Below are positions 19,671 to 30,995 of a stretch of 64,000 bases of DNA, one piece after another (the stretch's first letter is position 1; every line of letters begins with the position of its first letter). The position numbers and the translations under genes are program-made. The stretch is taken from assembly GCF_947179515.1 (NCBI RefSeq), contig NC_067480.1, positions 7,311,501 through 7,375,500 on the forward strand. The letters run 5' to 3'. Origin of the DNA: Apodemus sylvaticus (taxonomy: Eukaryota; Chordata; Mammalia; Rodentia; Muridae). The notes under the pieces were generated by a model. The model did not search any database. It saw nothing but the letters and a program-made list of their open reading frames with translations, and had not been told where the DNA came from.

Positions 19671-21425
19671 CCACTCTCAGTGGGCCATCCGTCTGTCACC
19701 TAGGAACCTGGTGTTGAGTAACAGCTGTAACACTGACTTCCGGCAAGGGAAAACCACTGGGTTTGGTAGGTGGTCCCCATGTAGGAGGCCGAGTCTCGAG
19801 CCTGTTGGCTGTCATCCCGGCTCTCCTATATTTGGATCTGAGCACTGGCCTAAGTAAAGTGAAACAACCATCTCCAGAACTTTCCTAATCCCTCTTCAAT
19901 TAGAACAAATCCCTGAATTCCATGTAGGAACTCTGGGGCGCCATGGCCTTGCTGAGGCAGACTCTCTCCTGCAGGGGTAAGCAGGTTGGCGCGCCCCCAC
20001 CACCAGCACTGGCAATTGAGTTCTCGGAGGATGCAGGGCGATTGGATTTCTGCCCAGGAAATGTTTCCAATCTACGGGCCATGGAAGGGGCTGCCATCGG
20101 TCCCTTCTCGACTTACTGGCACCGCTGCGAATCTAAAGGAGGTCATTCCCAGAGCACAGCTAGTTAACACAAGAGCTCAAAATAACACGGGTGGGAGCAT
20201 CTTCCCGTGAGAACACTATGTCCTTAAAAGTCAATTCCAAATCGAATTGACTTCTTAGAGCCTCTAAAGATCTTGTCTAAAATTATCCTGACCCACTTAG
20301 GGGAGGAGTCAGAACCAAGCGGATCATTTTAGAAATGCATCAGTGGCCCATAAAGTATCCAAGGACCGGATTCAAGATTCAATCCACGTTATCGCCGGGC
20401 AGCCAAGTGCATTCCTGTTGGTCAAGGCAAGGCAGCTAGCTGGAGGCTGCTGAGCACAGAATCAGATGTGGGATGCTGCTGGCAGGGGAAGTCAGTGATG
20501 CTCTGAGCCACCCAGTGATGCGCAGGAAGGGGAGCATCTTGTTGCCTAGCAACACAGATGCGGACGTCACTCTTTCGAGCATGAGCTTTGGCAGATGATT
20601 ATCCATCGTTCTGGCATCTCAGCGAAGGCAAAAGGGGGTTTAAATCCCGCATTAGCTGGGAGTTAGACTGCAACCCTGAGGCATGTGCGTCAGAACCCCC
20701 CCTACCTTGGCTTCAGCGGGCGGGCGGAAGTGCTGGGTGCACGGCAGGGCAGGTGGCAGCCCCAGCAGGCACCCTGGCCGCTAGTAGAGGCTGGTTTCTA
20801 TTTCCAGCCTCCACCAGCATAATGCTGTGTCACAGGCAGTGAAAGGAAGGTGAGGTGCTTTATCAGCCACACGGGATTGTGGACCGATGAACTAGTCTCG
20901 GCAGGCACTCTTGGACCCTGAGCCCTTAAGGCAAAGGGGGAGTTAGTCTACCCACAAACAGCTCTCACAAACTTAACAGACCCTCCCGTAATGGCGGTGT
21001 ACCCAGTACTCTTATTTCTAATGTTTTTGGTAGCATGGGGGTGGGGAAGGGTGCATTGCAATGTAAGAAAGATGCAAAACAGGAGATCCTATCCCGTTTG
21101 ACAGCGTGACCTAACCTGGGAAACCTCACACAGAGTTAGCGTGGCACGGAAAGACAAAACCACATGAACTTGCTTCATGTGGACTCTAAGATGCAGAATG
21201 GAGGTAACTGTAGGCTGGGCAAGGGGAGCCAGGGATGGGGTGAGAACTCTGGGGGCTCAGCGGTGACTCCTTGTGACTAGGCGGTGATTTTCTGTCATCC
21301 TGCTCATGTGATGTCACCTAAGGGGTAACATGCCAGGGTTCACTGCTCGAGTCCCTAGGAGCTCATACCTCCTTCCACCCTAAAGAGAAGCTGCCCACCC
21401 CAGGGCCTGTAGTGGCGCTGTTATA
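19671..21425. other. Unique sequence, possible regulatory content
   Basis: About 1.75 kb almost without repeats, moderately G+C-rich at 20500-20800. No coding exon is supported. The X-box/CRE-like pair at 20541-20570 is the only motif I can point to. Confidence 0.4.
20541..20570 (+). promoter_or_regulatory. X-box-like (RFX) motif followed by a CRE-like site
   Basis: GTTGCC-T-AGCAAC (20541-20553) fits the RFX X-box half-sites with a 1-bp spacer. GACGTCAC follows at 20563-20570. The order 'CCTAGCAAC...AGATGCG...CGTCA' also resembles the X1-X2 box of MHC class II promoters, but no CCAAT (Y) box follows at the usual distance and no S box is evident upstream. Binding is inferred only. Confidence 0.35.
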
Positions 21426-21540
21426 CAACCATTCATCAAATACCTCAGCTCCACCCTGTGCTGGGTGGTATGCTGTGGGCTAGGCACATGGCAGAAATCA
21501 GAAGAAAGCAAGTTCTGATTCCTGTGTAGCTTACAGCTTC
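21426..21540 (+). repeat. Possible ancient mammal-wide repeat (L2-like)
   Basis: 'cattcatcaaatacctc ... gtgctgggtggtatgctgtgggctaggcac ... agcttacagcttc' follows the familiar 'caacaaatatttactgagcacctactatgtgccaggcac ... gagcttacagtc' pattern of old mammalian repeats. Confidence 0.45.
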
Positions 21541-21593
21541 ATTACCAACCCCTAAGCTGTGCAGCCTGTCATTGCTCTAGAATCACTCTTACT

Positions 21594-21596
<3 letters not shown>

Positions 21597-21657
<61 letters not shown>
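21597..21657. repeat. Compound (GT)n(GA)n microsatellite
   Basis: About 16 GT units run directly into about 14 GA units, then AAAGGGGGGG. Pure and therefore likely polymorphic. Confidence 0.98.
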
Positions 21658-21662
<5 letters not shown>

Positions 21663-22240
21663 GGGGGTAATTTGAAAGTGGCAGTGCCTGTGTTGCAAGC
21701 TCTGGCTGCAAGCTGTGGCCCAGTACTGCGGAGGACCATGAAGACAGACACTCAGTCAGGATCTGCAGTGGTTTTGTTGTGAAGCATCCACCAGAGAAGC
21801 CACTAAGACATTGGTTTAAGCCGACAGGTAATCGTTATTATGTGGCCAGTGACTACACTGGTGTTTGGGATGCAAGTCCTGTCCGGAGCCTTCCTTAGGG
21901 TGAGCTTTTAAGTACAAAAGCCACATCCTGGGTTGACACACCCCAGTTAGCAAGAACAGTTAGCAAACAGCAGAACTACAGAAACCAAAAAAGCAAGGTC
22001 AGTACACTGAGAGACTTTCCCAGCACTGTGGATTTTGAGGGACTGGGTGTCTGTTCTCATCTCGGCTGGTGTTGCAGCCTGAATGCGGGGTGGCCAGGCC
22101 TGAATGGCACTTTCATCATGGTGACAGCTGTGCTAAGGTCAGGGACCGGTTACAGCTTGGGACCAAGAGCTTCACTGAGCTGACATTCTCCAGGGAGGGC
22201 GCTTCTTTTCTGTCTGGTGAGACTGTGTTGAAAAACCCTG
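21658..22240. other. Unique sequence, nothing recognised
   Basis: About 580 bp between the microsatellite and the B2. No gene or repeat could be assigned. Confidence 0.35.
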
Positions 22241-22247
22241 ATCCTCA

Positions 22248-22424
22248 GGCTGGAGAGATGGCTCAGCGGTTCAGAGCACTGACTGCTCTTCCAAAGGTCC
22301 TGATCCCAGCACCCACATGGTGGCTCACAACCATCTGTTATGAGCTCTGACGCCCTCTTCTGGTGTGTCTGAAGAGAGCTACAGTGTACTTACATATAAC
22401 AATAAATAAATCTTTAAAAAAAAA
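22248..22424 (+). repeat. B2 SINE
   Basis: Complete B2 from 'ggctggagagatggctcagcg' through 'tggtggctcacaaccatctg' to an (AATAA)n-type tail. 'ctgatcc' occurs on both sides (22239, 22428) as a short possible target duplication. Confidence 0.95.
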
Positions 22425-23477
22425 TGCTGATCCCCCAAATCTTCTTTTCGGAGATATAACATTCATAAAGTCCATTCTTGTCTTCAAGGCCCTCCCATCT
22501 CCCTCCTATCGTTACCTGTGAAGGGTAATCCATCATGAAATGTTCACAGTGACTGAACAACAACAACATTGAAAATGGTCTTACTAAGGTAGGACCACCC
22601 GCCACTGGTAAGGACTTTGACCGACTAGGTGCTTGAAGCAGCAGTCAGTCTGGAATGAGGACCGGATGTCCTCTCCCTCTGCCTTCACCCTGGCTGACCT
22701 CTTGTGATTACTGCTCTCTATTCCTTTTCTTCTCTGTTGGTCCTGGCCTGTCTGTGCCCTCTCCCTCCCCACACCCATCCATTTGCACACCCGCATCTCA
22801 TTCTCTATGTTCATGCAGCCTTGACTCTGAGGAGACCCCAGTACAGTCTTCCTTCTGGGAACATCATTTGATGTCGCGGAGACAGAGAAGAGACACTCGG
22901 CTGAGGGAAGCCAGCTGGGCAGCAGTGCCTGGCAGCCATGAAGCAGCTCGATAGAAGATGGTTCCTAGGAAGCTGTTTAATATAATATTGGTGATTCCCG
23001 CAAGTGAAGGGCTGCCTGGCTACCCATGTGGGCCTTAGTTCATCCTAGCTAAGACCTCAGGGGTCATTCTCGTCTCCAGGAGGCCAACACTTTTCATGAG
23101 GGAGTCACTCTGGCCAACACGGTCAGCTGGGGATGGTTTTTGTCTCCTGACAGGACAGCTCCTGAGTGCGGAGGCACCAAGACACCTGGGGAGGAGCCAT
23201 GTCACCTATTTCATATGCTCTGTCTCATATGTACTTAGTGTAAGAGAGCAATCCACACGCACAGCCCATGGGAGACTCTAATAACAGCCTGTTAGGGAAG
23301 ACACAATTTATCCGCATTCAACAATAATCCGCTTCCCTTCCAGCTTTCGACCACACAGCCGCTGACTTTTCTTGGGAATCTTGCATCCACTCCACATCTG
23401 TACAGTCTCCATTCTTGACTCTATCCTGGAAAAGGTGAACGATGTTCAGTTTAAAGTCTGTGGCCAAGACTCTTTCA
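22425..23477. other. Unique sequence, no gene recognised
   Basis: About 1 kb with short frames on both strands (22584-22954) that are mutual shadows. No repeat is recognised. Confidence 0.35.
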
Positions 23478-23600
23478 TTTAGCCAATCGACAAACACTTG
23501 CTAACCATATAGCACATTCTAGTCTAGAGAACACAGGGATGGCTGCGTTTCTGTCTTGAAGAAGAACTCTGGAGTGAAAAGGCCCAAGTCCCCTTTGTTA
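23478..23600 (+). repeat. Possible ancient mammal-wide repeat (L2-like)
   Basis: 'ccaatcgacaaacacttgctaacc ... agtctagagaacacagggatgg ... ctgtcttgaag' has the layout of an old L2-type repeat 3' part. Weak. Confidence 0.35.
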
Positions 23601-23696
23601 TTGCTCAGAGTGACAGAAAACAGACAACTGGTAAAGCCAGGAAGATGACATTTTCTCAGGGATGTTTGTTAACTACTGGTTGACATGCCTGACTCC

Positions 23697-23822
23697 CACA
23701 GGCTTACGTACCCTCCCCACAGGCTTACGTACCCTCCCCACAGGCTTACGTACCCTCCTCACAGGCTTACGTACCCTCCCCACAGGCTTACGTACCCTCC
23801 CCACAGGCTTGCGTACCCTCCT
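23697..23822. repeat. 21-bp minisatellite, six copies
   Basis: Six copies of a unit beginning CACAGGCTTACGTACCCTCC start at 23697, 23718, 23739, 23760, 23781 and 23802. Each has the palindrome TACGTA except the last, which reads TGCGTA. Because 21 is divisible by 3, the plus frame at 23662-23874 is open with a 7-residue repeat. The array creates that frame; no gene is implied. Confidence 0.97.
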
Positions 23823-25455
23823 CACTAACTTTTCCTGTGGCTGGCTGGCTCTTTCACTCAGAACATTACGATGACATCGAGACTATCTCTGGGTATTTGT
23901 TGGGCGGAGTCCTGTGACACAGCATCCATACAAAAATCGATACGTGATTGACACACGGTCACTGCTTACTAGTGAGAAGGTACTGCCTCCTGGTTGGTGT
24001 GACCGGGCAGACAGAGCCCAGGAATTCATTGCTTCCTCTGCAATGCCCCTGCCTGCGCCATCAGCTCTGACTCATCCTTCCTCTTGCTAACGCAACCCCT
24101 AAGAGAGCCATCTTTGTCCACGGACCTCTTTGCCCATCGAGTGTCCCTCTGGGGACTCCGCAATGCTCTGTTCATAGCTGCAGCTACGCGCCCCTTCACA
24201 GCTCTTTCTTCAGTCAGTGGTCATGGCAAATCGGTCCTCAGGGCTGTGGCTGTGGTGGACACAGAAGCAATGCCCCACCCCCACCCCTAGGAGGCGCATT
24301 TGCAACCGCTCCTCTGCACACGGACACGGGGCAGGACAGCAAAGCAGAAAGAATCTGGGCACCCACGCTGGGGAGCTCGGAGTCGCCTCAGGATGACGAT
24401 GGCAGGACCCTGGAGGCTGGATAAAGGGAAACCATACCCAGAGAAAGTCTGGAAGAATCAGACTTGAGGTCCAAGGACAGTGACTCACAAATCATGGGGA
24501 AAGAAAATTCCGGACAGCAGAGGATAGCTATTTGGGGTTGAGACTGGCCGTAAGGGGCAGAAAAATCCAAAGATCCACTGAGTCTTCAGCACAGCGAATA
24601 TCTTCCCCATAGAAACTCGAGGATGCTGGGCTGTTACGGAGCTTTTTGAGCATAAGGAACCCAAGTTCCCTTTGTAAGGGAGAGCTTTAGCTCACGGCTC
24701 ACCGCTGCCCGTGGCCTGGACAACTCGCTGCCCAACCCTACTTTATTTGGGGAGGGGGGTGGTTGGAGGTGAGGTGGCTCGGAATCAACAGGCCAGGCTC
24801 CGGGAGCAGGAGAGACCCCCGCAGCGAGCTCTTAAGAACACTGCTACGTGATCGGTTAATACCCTCCACCCATGTCACATTGGTCCCCAGCAAGCAACTC
24901 TTCCAAATGCCAGTTCCTGATTGACTAGCGTTGCCTGCATCAGCAATCCTTGGTTTGGGCAGTCTTCAATTAGGTCCTCCAGCAGGAGTTGCCTTTGCGG
25001 CTGCGCGGTCATCCCCCCTGCTCAGCCCCCCTCACGCGTTTCTGCAGAGGCAGCCACTAAAGTTCCTCCTCCAGCTCGCCACAGCTTTATTCCACGGAGC
25101 AGATGCGAAGAAGTAATGAATTTCTGTGAGGAAAGTCCTCACAAGTTGCACGAGGCTCCTCTGCTTGTGTGTCTCTGAGGTGGAAGTCAGTGACAGCTCC
25201 ACGTGCCACAGAGAGGTCACCTCACGCTCAACTGCAGACTTCCCACTGGCCTCCATAAACAACTGGAGCAGACTGTCAGTTTAAGGTCCCAAGGTGGATC
25301 TGCGGGAAAACAAGGCAGGAGGGCACTCAAAGGCTGGCCAAAGGGTCGGGGTGGACGGGCGGACTCCATGGTGAAATCAAAGCAGTAGACCTTCAAGCCA
25401 CAATTTAACCACGGATTCAAATTTATTATATAATCATTTCAACCTTAGAAATCAT
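23823..25455. other. Unique sequence, no gene recognised
   Basis: About 1.6 kb nearly free of repeats. Frames up to 92 codons (24210-24488 minus) show no recognised domain, and paired plus/minus openness is typical of chance frames. Confidence 0.35.
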
Positions 25456-25457
25456 AA

Positions 25458-25556
25458 AGCTGGGCATGGTGCACTTAGGCTGAGCAGAACTGTCACAGGA
25501 TTCATGAATTCAAGGAGGCCACCTTAGTTGTACAGTAAGATTCTATCTCAAAAGCA
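25458..25556 (+). repeat. Degenerate B1-like (PB1/B1F-type) SINE
   Basis: 'gctgggcatggtgcact ... cacaggattcatgaattcaagg-aggccacc ... ttgtacagtaagattctatctcaaaa' keeps the order of an old monomeric 7SL-derived SINE. Confidence 0.6.
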
Positions 25557-25561
25557 ACACA

Positions 25562-25672
25562 CAGACTTGCAGGCACGTGCACACACACACACATACAGAA
25601 CAGACTTGCATGTGTGCGCCCACGCACACACACATACAGAACAGACTTGTATGTGCGTGTCCGCACATACAG
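25562..25672. repeat. Tandem repeat of about 40 bp, three copies
   Basis: Each copy starts 'cagacttg' and ends in a CA-rich stretch with 'catacag': 25562-25600, 25601-25641, 25642-25672 (last truncated). It appears to have grown from a (CA)n tail next to the B1-like SINE. Confidence 0.85.
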
Positions 25673-25988
25673 ATAGGAAGAGAGACAGAGCTGAGCAAGG
25701 AGAGGGGCTAGAAAGGGGAGGGAAGGAGATAAATAAAGAACCCAGAAGCCTCTGCTTTTGAGCCTCCCACACTAGAAGTATACATAAGAAGTCAGTGTGG
25801 AGAGACTGAGCCCTTCGGTCCCTGGAGAGAAACTCTGGTGTTTCGTCACCTCCTTGCTGTCTCAGCATGAGGAAATTGTCAAATATTCCCTGTTGGGCTG
25901 TGATGTGCTGGCCACCTGCCCGGGTTCAGGGGAGTCCATTCGGTAAAAAAAAAAAGGCTCTACCTGCTTTGAAGACTGAATATACAAT

Positions 25989-26012
25989 ACACACACACAC
26001 ACACACACACAC
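25989..26012. repeat. (CA)n microsatellite
   Basis: Twelve CA units followed by CGTGTG. An A11 run lies at about 25946-25956. Confidence 0.95.
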
Positions 26013-27078
26013 GTGTGGTAATGAAGTGGCTCACATGCTGCTCACATGCTATGAGGCAGATCTGTTGGAACACCACTGAGAACCAGAGAGCAGTGCCAGA
26101 GTAGAGGCAGGCTCCGCAAACCCGGAAGGGGTCAACTGAGCCCCTGTGAGAGCTGAGGGTCCCGTCTGGTTACCACCCTGGCATGAGTGAAAGGCGGCAG
26201 AGACCTTGCCAAGACGGCCTTCTCCGTCTCTCTCACAGCTCCAAACGAGACTCTGTGCTGTTCTTGCTGTTCTTTAGTCTCAGAATGAGGAAGCCAGGCT
26301 CTTGACACCGGGCCCCAAAAAGGAGACCAGTGCAGAGACAGGAATGCGTGCTCTGCAGTCATGCGGTGCTGAGGGCTAACTTCCTAGCTGCCCGCTTCCT
26401 GAAGCCTTTGTTTTGGAAGCCTCTGTTCCCTTTGCCTGAATGTCTGGCAACGTGTACTTAAGTGCCCTTTATCCTCCAGGACACACTCCGGCACTCCAGA
26501 CACTCCCAAACCTACACACAGTGTTGTACTTCATCCTAGACACACTGTGACAAAGCCTGCCTTATGCATCAGTCACAGGAGAAAGCAAGAGCAGTAAGGA
26601 AGGAAGTGGAGGTAATAGTTGTACAATTCTCCTGTGGCAAAGGTTTAAAACTATTTACTTCTGGAATTTTCTACCTAATAATTCTGGACAGTAATTGACA
26701 CCCTCCCACCCCCAGCTGAAACCATGAAAGATGAAAACGGAACCAGTGTGTGTCATGGTAATATCCACAGCAGAACAGAACTCTGCAAGATCCCCAACGT
26801 TAAAAAAAAATGTTGTGTTCCTTTATTTTTAATAACACATATGCACAACAACAGGCAATAATATACTTACCTATGCACAAGCAAACACGAATACTTGACA
26901 TTTATACGTCATTTATACTTGATTCTTATTAACTTTGACACATTGAGGAGCATTGTTGCAAAATTGGATTAATGAGTGCTGAATCACAGCTCCAGGGAGA
27001 GATGTCACCAGAGGGATGTATAGGGTCATTCCTGGGAGCCTCTGGTGTATGTGTCCACAACCAGGATGTGGTATGGTT
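26013..27078. other. Unique sequence, no gene recognised
   Basis: About 1.07 kb, AT-rich to the right, with no recognised repeat and no supported exon. Confidence 0.35.
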
Positions 27079-27361
27079 GCCTTAGTAACTGTTCTATTGC
27101 TGTGAAGAGAAAGCACAGCCAACAAACTCAGAAAAGAAAGCCATTAAGTTGGAGGCTCGCTTCGAGTTCAGATTAGGTAAATCAGAGAGACCGTGCCTGC
27201 TATGACCTTTAGAAACCTCAAAACTTACCTCACCCAGCAAGTGACACACCTTCTCCCATAAGACCACTCCTTCTAAATCTTCCCCAAAACAGTTTCACCA
27301 ACTGGAGGCCAACCATCCAAAGAGCTAAGCCTTCCAGGCCATTCTCCTTCAAAGCACTACA
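27079..27361 (-). mobile_element. MaLR-type LTR (family A), diverged
   Basis: The reverse order 'cttagtaactgttctattgctgtgaagaga ... caagtgacacaccttctcc ... tccttcaaagcactaca' matches family A. Several middle blocks are decayed. Confidence 0.62.
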
Positions 27362-28154
27362 ATGTTTCTCTCTGGCTTAGAAGTGCCCCACACAAACAAT
27401 GGCAGCCAGATATCTGACACGGAATCTACAGACGCAGTTGATTCACTGAAGCTTCAACTCAGCAATTCCAGACTCAGCAGCTATTCGTTGCCAAGGTGTT
27501 CCGGTGCTTCTATCAGAAAGAAACTGGAAACTCTTCATCCTAAACAAATTTGGTCATGCCGCTCTTTGGTAAAATGGAACATGGTAACAGAATACAATCA
27601 GAGTCCTTGTCATATATTGGATCTCTGTCATGTAAAAGACATCTTGACAAAGTCTCTGACCTCTCTAATCATCGGTGTCCATACAATTAGATATACACCA
27701 TTTTAATGTCTTTGGCCCTTTCAAGTGCTTATAGTTTTGCCAAGTCAAGTGCCCTCTCTACAAGACCATAGATAAGATACTAGCAATGTATTTACATGGG
27801 CATATTTATTTATTTATTTATTTGTAAAACTTCTGTAGGAACACGGCTTCTTGTTTCTTTTTGTTTGGTCTTTTCAATAATAGGCCATGCAATTCACACT
27901 GTCTCAGATCTCTCCAAACCTGGATCTGCCCCAAACATCGCTCGTGTGACACCTTCCACAGATCCCAGGAGGAAAGTACCCTCAGGTTCCCAAGCATTTT
28001 CTTATCCAAAATAATGTTTAACACACTGCACGGTTGGTTACTGACTCAGATATGACACAAGACTTTACACAACTTCTCCGCACCAGGGGCTTCCTCTTGA
28101 CTGTCAGAGGGTGGAGATCTGTAGAGGAGTTCTGGGTCTGTCCATGAGATAGTT
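27362..28154. other. Unique sequence, no gene recognised
   Basis: The frame at 27362-27706 (plus, 114 codons) begins at the end of an LTR and shows no domain. A short (ATTT)n lies at about 27802-27823. No splice or poly(A) context supports a gene. Confidence 0.35.
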
Positions 28155-28552
28155 AGAAGCAGTTAGGCAATGGGACTCTGGCCTAAAGAGTACTTAAATC
28201 CATTGGCAGATTCAGAATTTGAATAGACTATTGAAAGGCATTGGACCCGTGGAAGATGAGGTGTGGTTAAAGAGAGAGGTCACCCAGGGCCTGTCATTGA
28301 GTAAGTGTACCTTAATACCTCGCCCTGGCCCTGCCTGGATTAATTCCTCATTACTGTTCCTTCCTGCTCCTGCACAAACGGCCGCCTCCTCCATGTTCCA
28401 CCGCCTTCGTGCTCTCACTACGGAGGCAAAGTCTAGAGAACCAAGAACTATGGATGGAGGCCGCTGAAACCACAAGTAGAAACACACAATTTCTGTAAGT
28501 CGTTCAGCCAGGCATTCTGTCCTTATGACACTAGGAGTAACTAATACAGCAG
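28155..28552 (+). mobile_element. Old MLT1-like LTR
   Basis: 'tacctcgccctggccctgcc', 'gcctcctccatgttccacc', 'ggaggccgctgaaaccacaag' and the terminal 'aggagtaactaatacag' follow the order of mammalian MaLR LTR ends. Diverged; boundaries approximate. Confidence 0.5.
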
Positions 28553-28606
28553 GGGTTCCACAAACACTCTTTAAATGTGTGAGGCCGATAAAAACACAAA
28601 CGGAGT

Positions 28607-28778
28607 GGGGCAGTGGTGGCGCACACACGCCTTTGATCCCAGCACTTGGGAGACAGAGGCAGGCGGGTTTCTGAGTTCGAGACCAACCTGGTCTACAGAG
28701 TGAGTTCCAGGACAGCCAGAGCTACACAGAGAAATTCTGTCTGGAAAAACCAAACCAACTAACCAACCAAACAAAACC
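28607..28778 (+). repeat. B1 SINE with 12-bp target duplication
   Basis: Full B1 ('tggtggcgcaca', 'gatcccagcacttgggag', 'gagaccaacctggtctacag', 'gagaaattctgtctgg') plus a CAAA-type tail. Flanks 'cacaaacggagt' (28595-28606) and 'cacaaacagagt' (28779-28790) differ at one base. Confidence 0.96.
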
Positions 28779-28790
28779 CACAAACAGAGT

Positions 28791-30150
28791 TTTGTGCATT
28801 TGCACACTGATTGTTACATCATTTTCAGATCTCACCAGCTTCCTTCTCACTGCATACTAATGGATAAGGGGAGAAGAGGGACACTGAGGAGGGGAGGGGG
28901 ATGATTTCAGGCTGGAGGAATGTGAGGTGAAAGAGAAGGAGTCCAGTAGAAATGCTCTGGGAGTTTAATATGGAGGGAGACAGCAGCGACACCAGCCCAT
29001 CATTCCTGAGAGTTCATCCCTTGCTGGTGGCTGGCTTCTTCCTCACTGAGAAATCCTGGGGAATATAAGGAATGCAAGCGTTTGGTTAGAATTGGTGGAT
29101 GGAGTCAGAGGCCCCAGTTAATCCCACACAGCTCTCCGTTTCCTATGGGAAAGTCTTGCCCTGTCAGCTGCCACACACATTCCCGAGTCGGCCCCAACAC
29201 GACCTCCCTGCAAGGTCACTCTGAAGCTTCCCTCCCAAATGCTCCAGATTTCGCCTCTCCCTCAGCTGTGCAACCGAAACTATAAACACCGCCTCTCGAG
29301 AGTGTCTGTTGTTTTATTTATTTGGCTGGTAGGGCGATTACTGAACTCCGCACATACAAACTATCCTATTCTATCCTTTATCCTAAGGAGCCAGCCTTAA
29401 TGTCCCCACATTTTACTGATAGAAAACTGTAGAGCTTTAAATTTCAAGGCACCTTTTTATGCTGTGTGCCCCAAAACGTACTGGAAAAAAAAAATGAAAT
29501 CGTGCTGCCATGAAGGCAGGGAGGCAGGCAAACGCAGCAGGCGGAACCCAAACACATTTGAAAGCACTTCCCAGGGGAAAGAATGTCACATTTGAAAACA
29601 GATGACGTCCCTGTTTCCTTAGCTCAGGAGGAAGCTACTTGTGCTGTAAAATCAGTCGAAGCCAGTGTTGCGCAGCCAGCAAATCCTTATCCTCCGGCTG
29701 CAGTTTTTACTACGTCCGAAAGGCAGGCACGGATATAGTCTGAGATCATTGAAAATTTAAAGAGTGAAAGCCACAATCAAAATGTCACCGGGTTAGAAGA
29801 ATGAATGAATAATTTAGCTCATGAAAAGTTAAAATTTAGAGACGTCCAGACTCGAAGATTTCGAGAGGCAGTAACAGGAATGAGATAGCTTCCACTAACC
29901 TATTAAAAATACTATAGCCGGAGAATCTATGTGACCTTCACAGATGGGTGACTTTTTTTTTGGCAGGTGTGCATTCAGACCTGGGGGACAGTAGCCACAG
30001 AGTTACTCAGCCACTGTTACATCTGGGGATACAGGAACACTGTTCAGTTGAATTGATCCATCTCTTCTTGAGCTCCTGCTAATGAAAATGAGCAGAGAGG
30101 GCTTGGAACGATGGCTGATCCAGCCATCACCTCCTTTGAGAGGCAAGCAA
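28791..30150. other. Unique sequence, possible conserved noncoding DNA
   Basis: About 1.36 kb with no SINE, L1 or LTR. 29560-29940 is CpG-containing, then AT-rich, with 'taatttagctcatg', a TAAT core of homeodomain type. No exon is supported. Conservation is only suspected from the lack of repeats. Confidence 0.35.
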
Positions 30151-30152
30151 GA

Positions 30153-30212
30153 CACGGGACAGCATATCATGAGTATGTGACACAGGACAGCATATCGTGA
30201 GTATGTGATACA
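30153..30212. repeat. 30-bp tandem duplication
   Basis: Two adjacent copies of a 'gggacagcatatcatgagta'-type unit (second reads 'atatcgtgagtatgtgata') lie just left of an LTR. Confidence 0.85.
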
Positions 30213-30230
30213 GCTGTGACAAAGGGAAGG

Positions 30231-30547
30231 TGTCTTAGGGTTTTACTGTGAATAGACACCATGACCAAGGCAAGTCTTTTAAGGACAACATTTGATTGGG
30301 GCTGGCTTACAGGTTCAGAGGTTCAGTCTATTATCATCAAGGTAGGAGCATGGTAGCATCCAGGCAGACATGCTGCAGGCAGAGCTGAGAGTCTATATCT
30401 TTATCTGGAGGCCGCTAGTGGGAGACTTACTTCTAGGCAGCTAGGATGAGGGTCTTAAGCCCACACCTACCGTGACACACCTACTCCAACAAGGCCACAC
30501 CTCCTAATAGTGCTACTCCTTGGGCCGATCATATACAAACCATCACA
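30231..30547 (-). mobile_element. MaLR-type LTR (family A)
   Basis: Complete reverse copy, from 'tgtcttagggttttactgtg' through 'gaccaaggcaagtctttt', 'ggctggcttacaggttcag' and 'acctactccaacaaggccac' to 'atacaaaccatcaca'. Confidence 0.78.
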
Positions 30548-30605
30548 TATTGAGAGGCAGGCCCACTTGTCAACGCTTGTGTTTGTAGGGGAATCATCTG
30601 GTAGA

Positions 30606-30995
30606 AAATTTAGGTAATTATGATAGCTTGATTGAATTAAGAAGCGCCTGGGAGATTAGTAACACCGCTGGTATATCCGTGAAGATGTTTCCAGAGAGTC
30701 TGACTGTGTGGAAGCTCTGACTTCATCAAGAGATTAACATCTGATGGATTCTGAACAATATGACGGCACGACTGAGATGTGTGCAGAGTAGGGGATAGGG
30801 CATAGTGGGAGCAAGTGCGTAACTGAGATGTGTCCTTAGGGTTATATATTGCCAGGACCCCTCCTACAATCCTGTTTCTGCTTCCTGTTGGCCGCCATGG
30901 AAACTGTTCTACCACACCTCTGCCACATATGAAACTCTGAGCCTAAGAGAATCCTTTCTCCCTTAAGTTGCCTCTGCCAGGACTGTGCAGAAACA
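30606..30995 (+). mobile_element. Old LTR-like repeat (MLT-type)
   Basis: 'gatagcttgattgaattaagaagc', 'gtgaagatgtttccagagag', 'tctgcttcctgttggccgcc' and 'ctcccttaagttgcct' are ordered landmarks of a mammalian LTR group. The end is indistinct, near 'agctatcaaataacag'. Confidence 0.5.

Noticed and set aside
23697..23822. CRISPR-like array of short repeats
   Set aside because: Units are directly adjacent without variable spacers, and the DNA is mammalian. It is a minisatellite.
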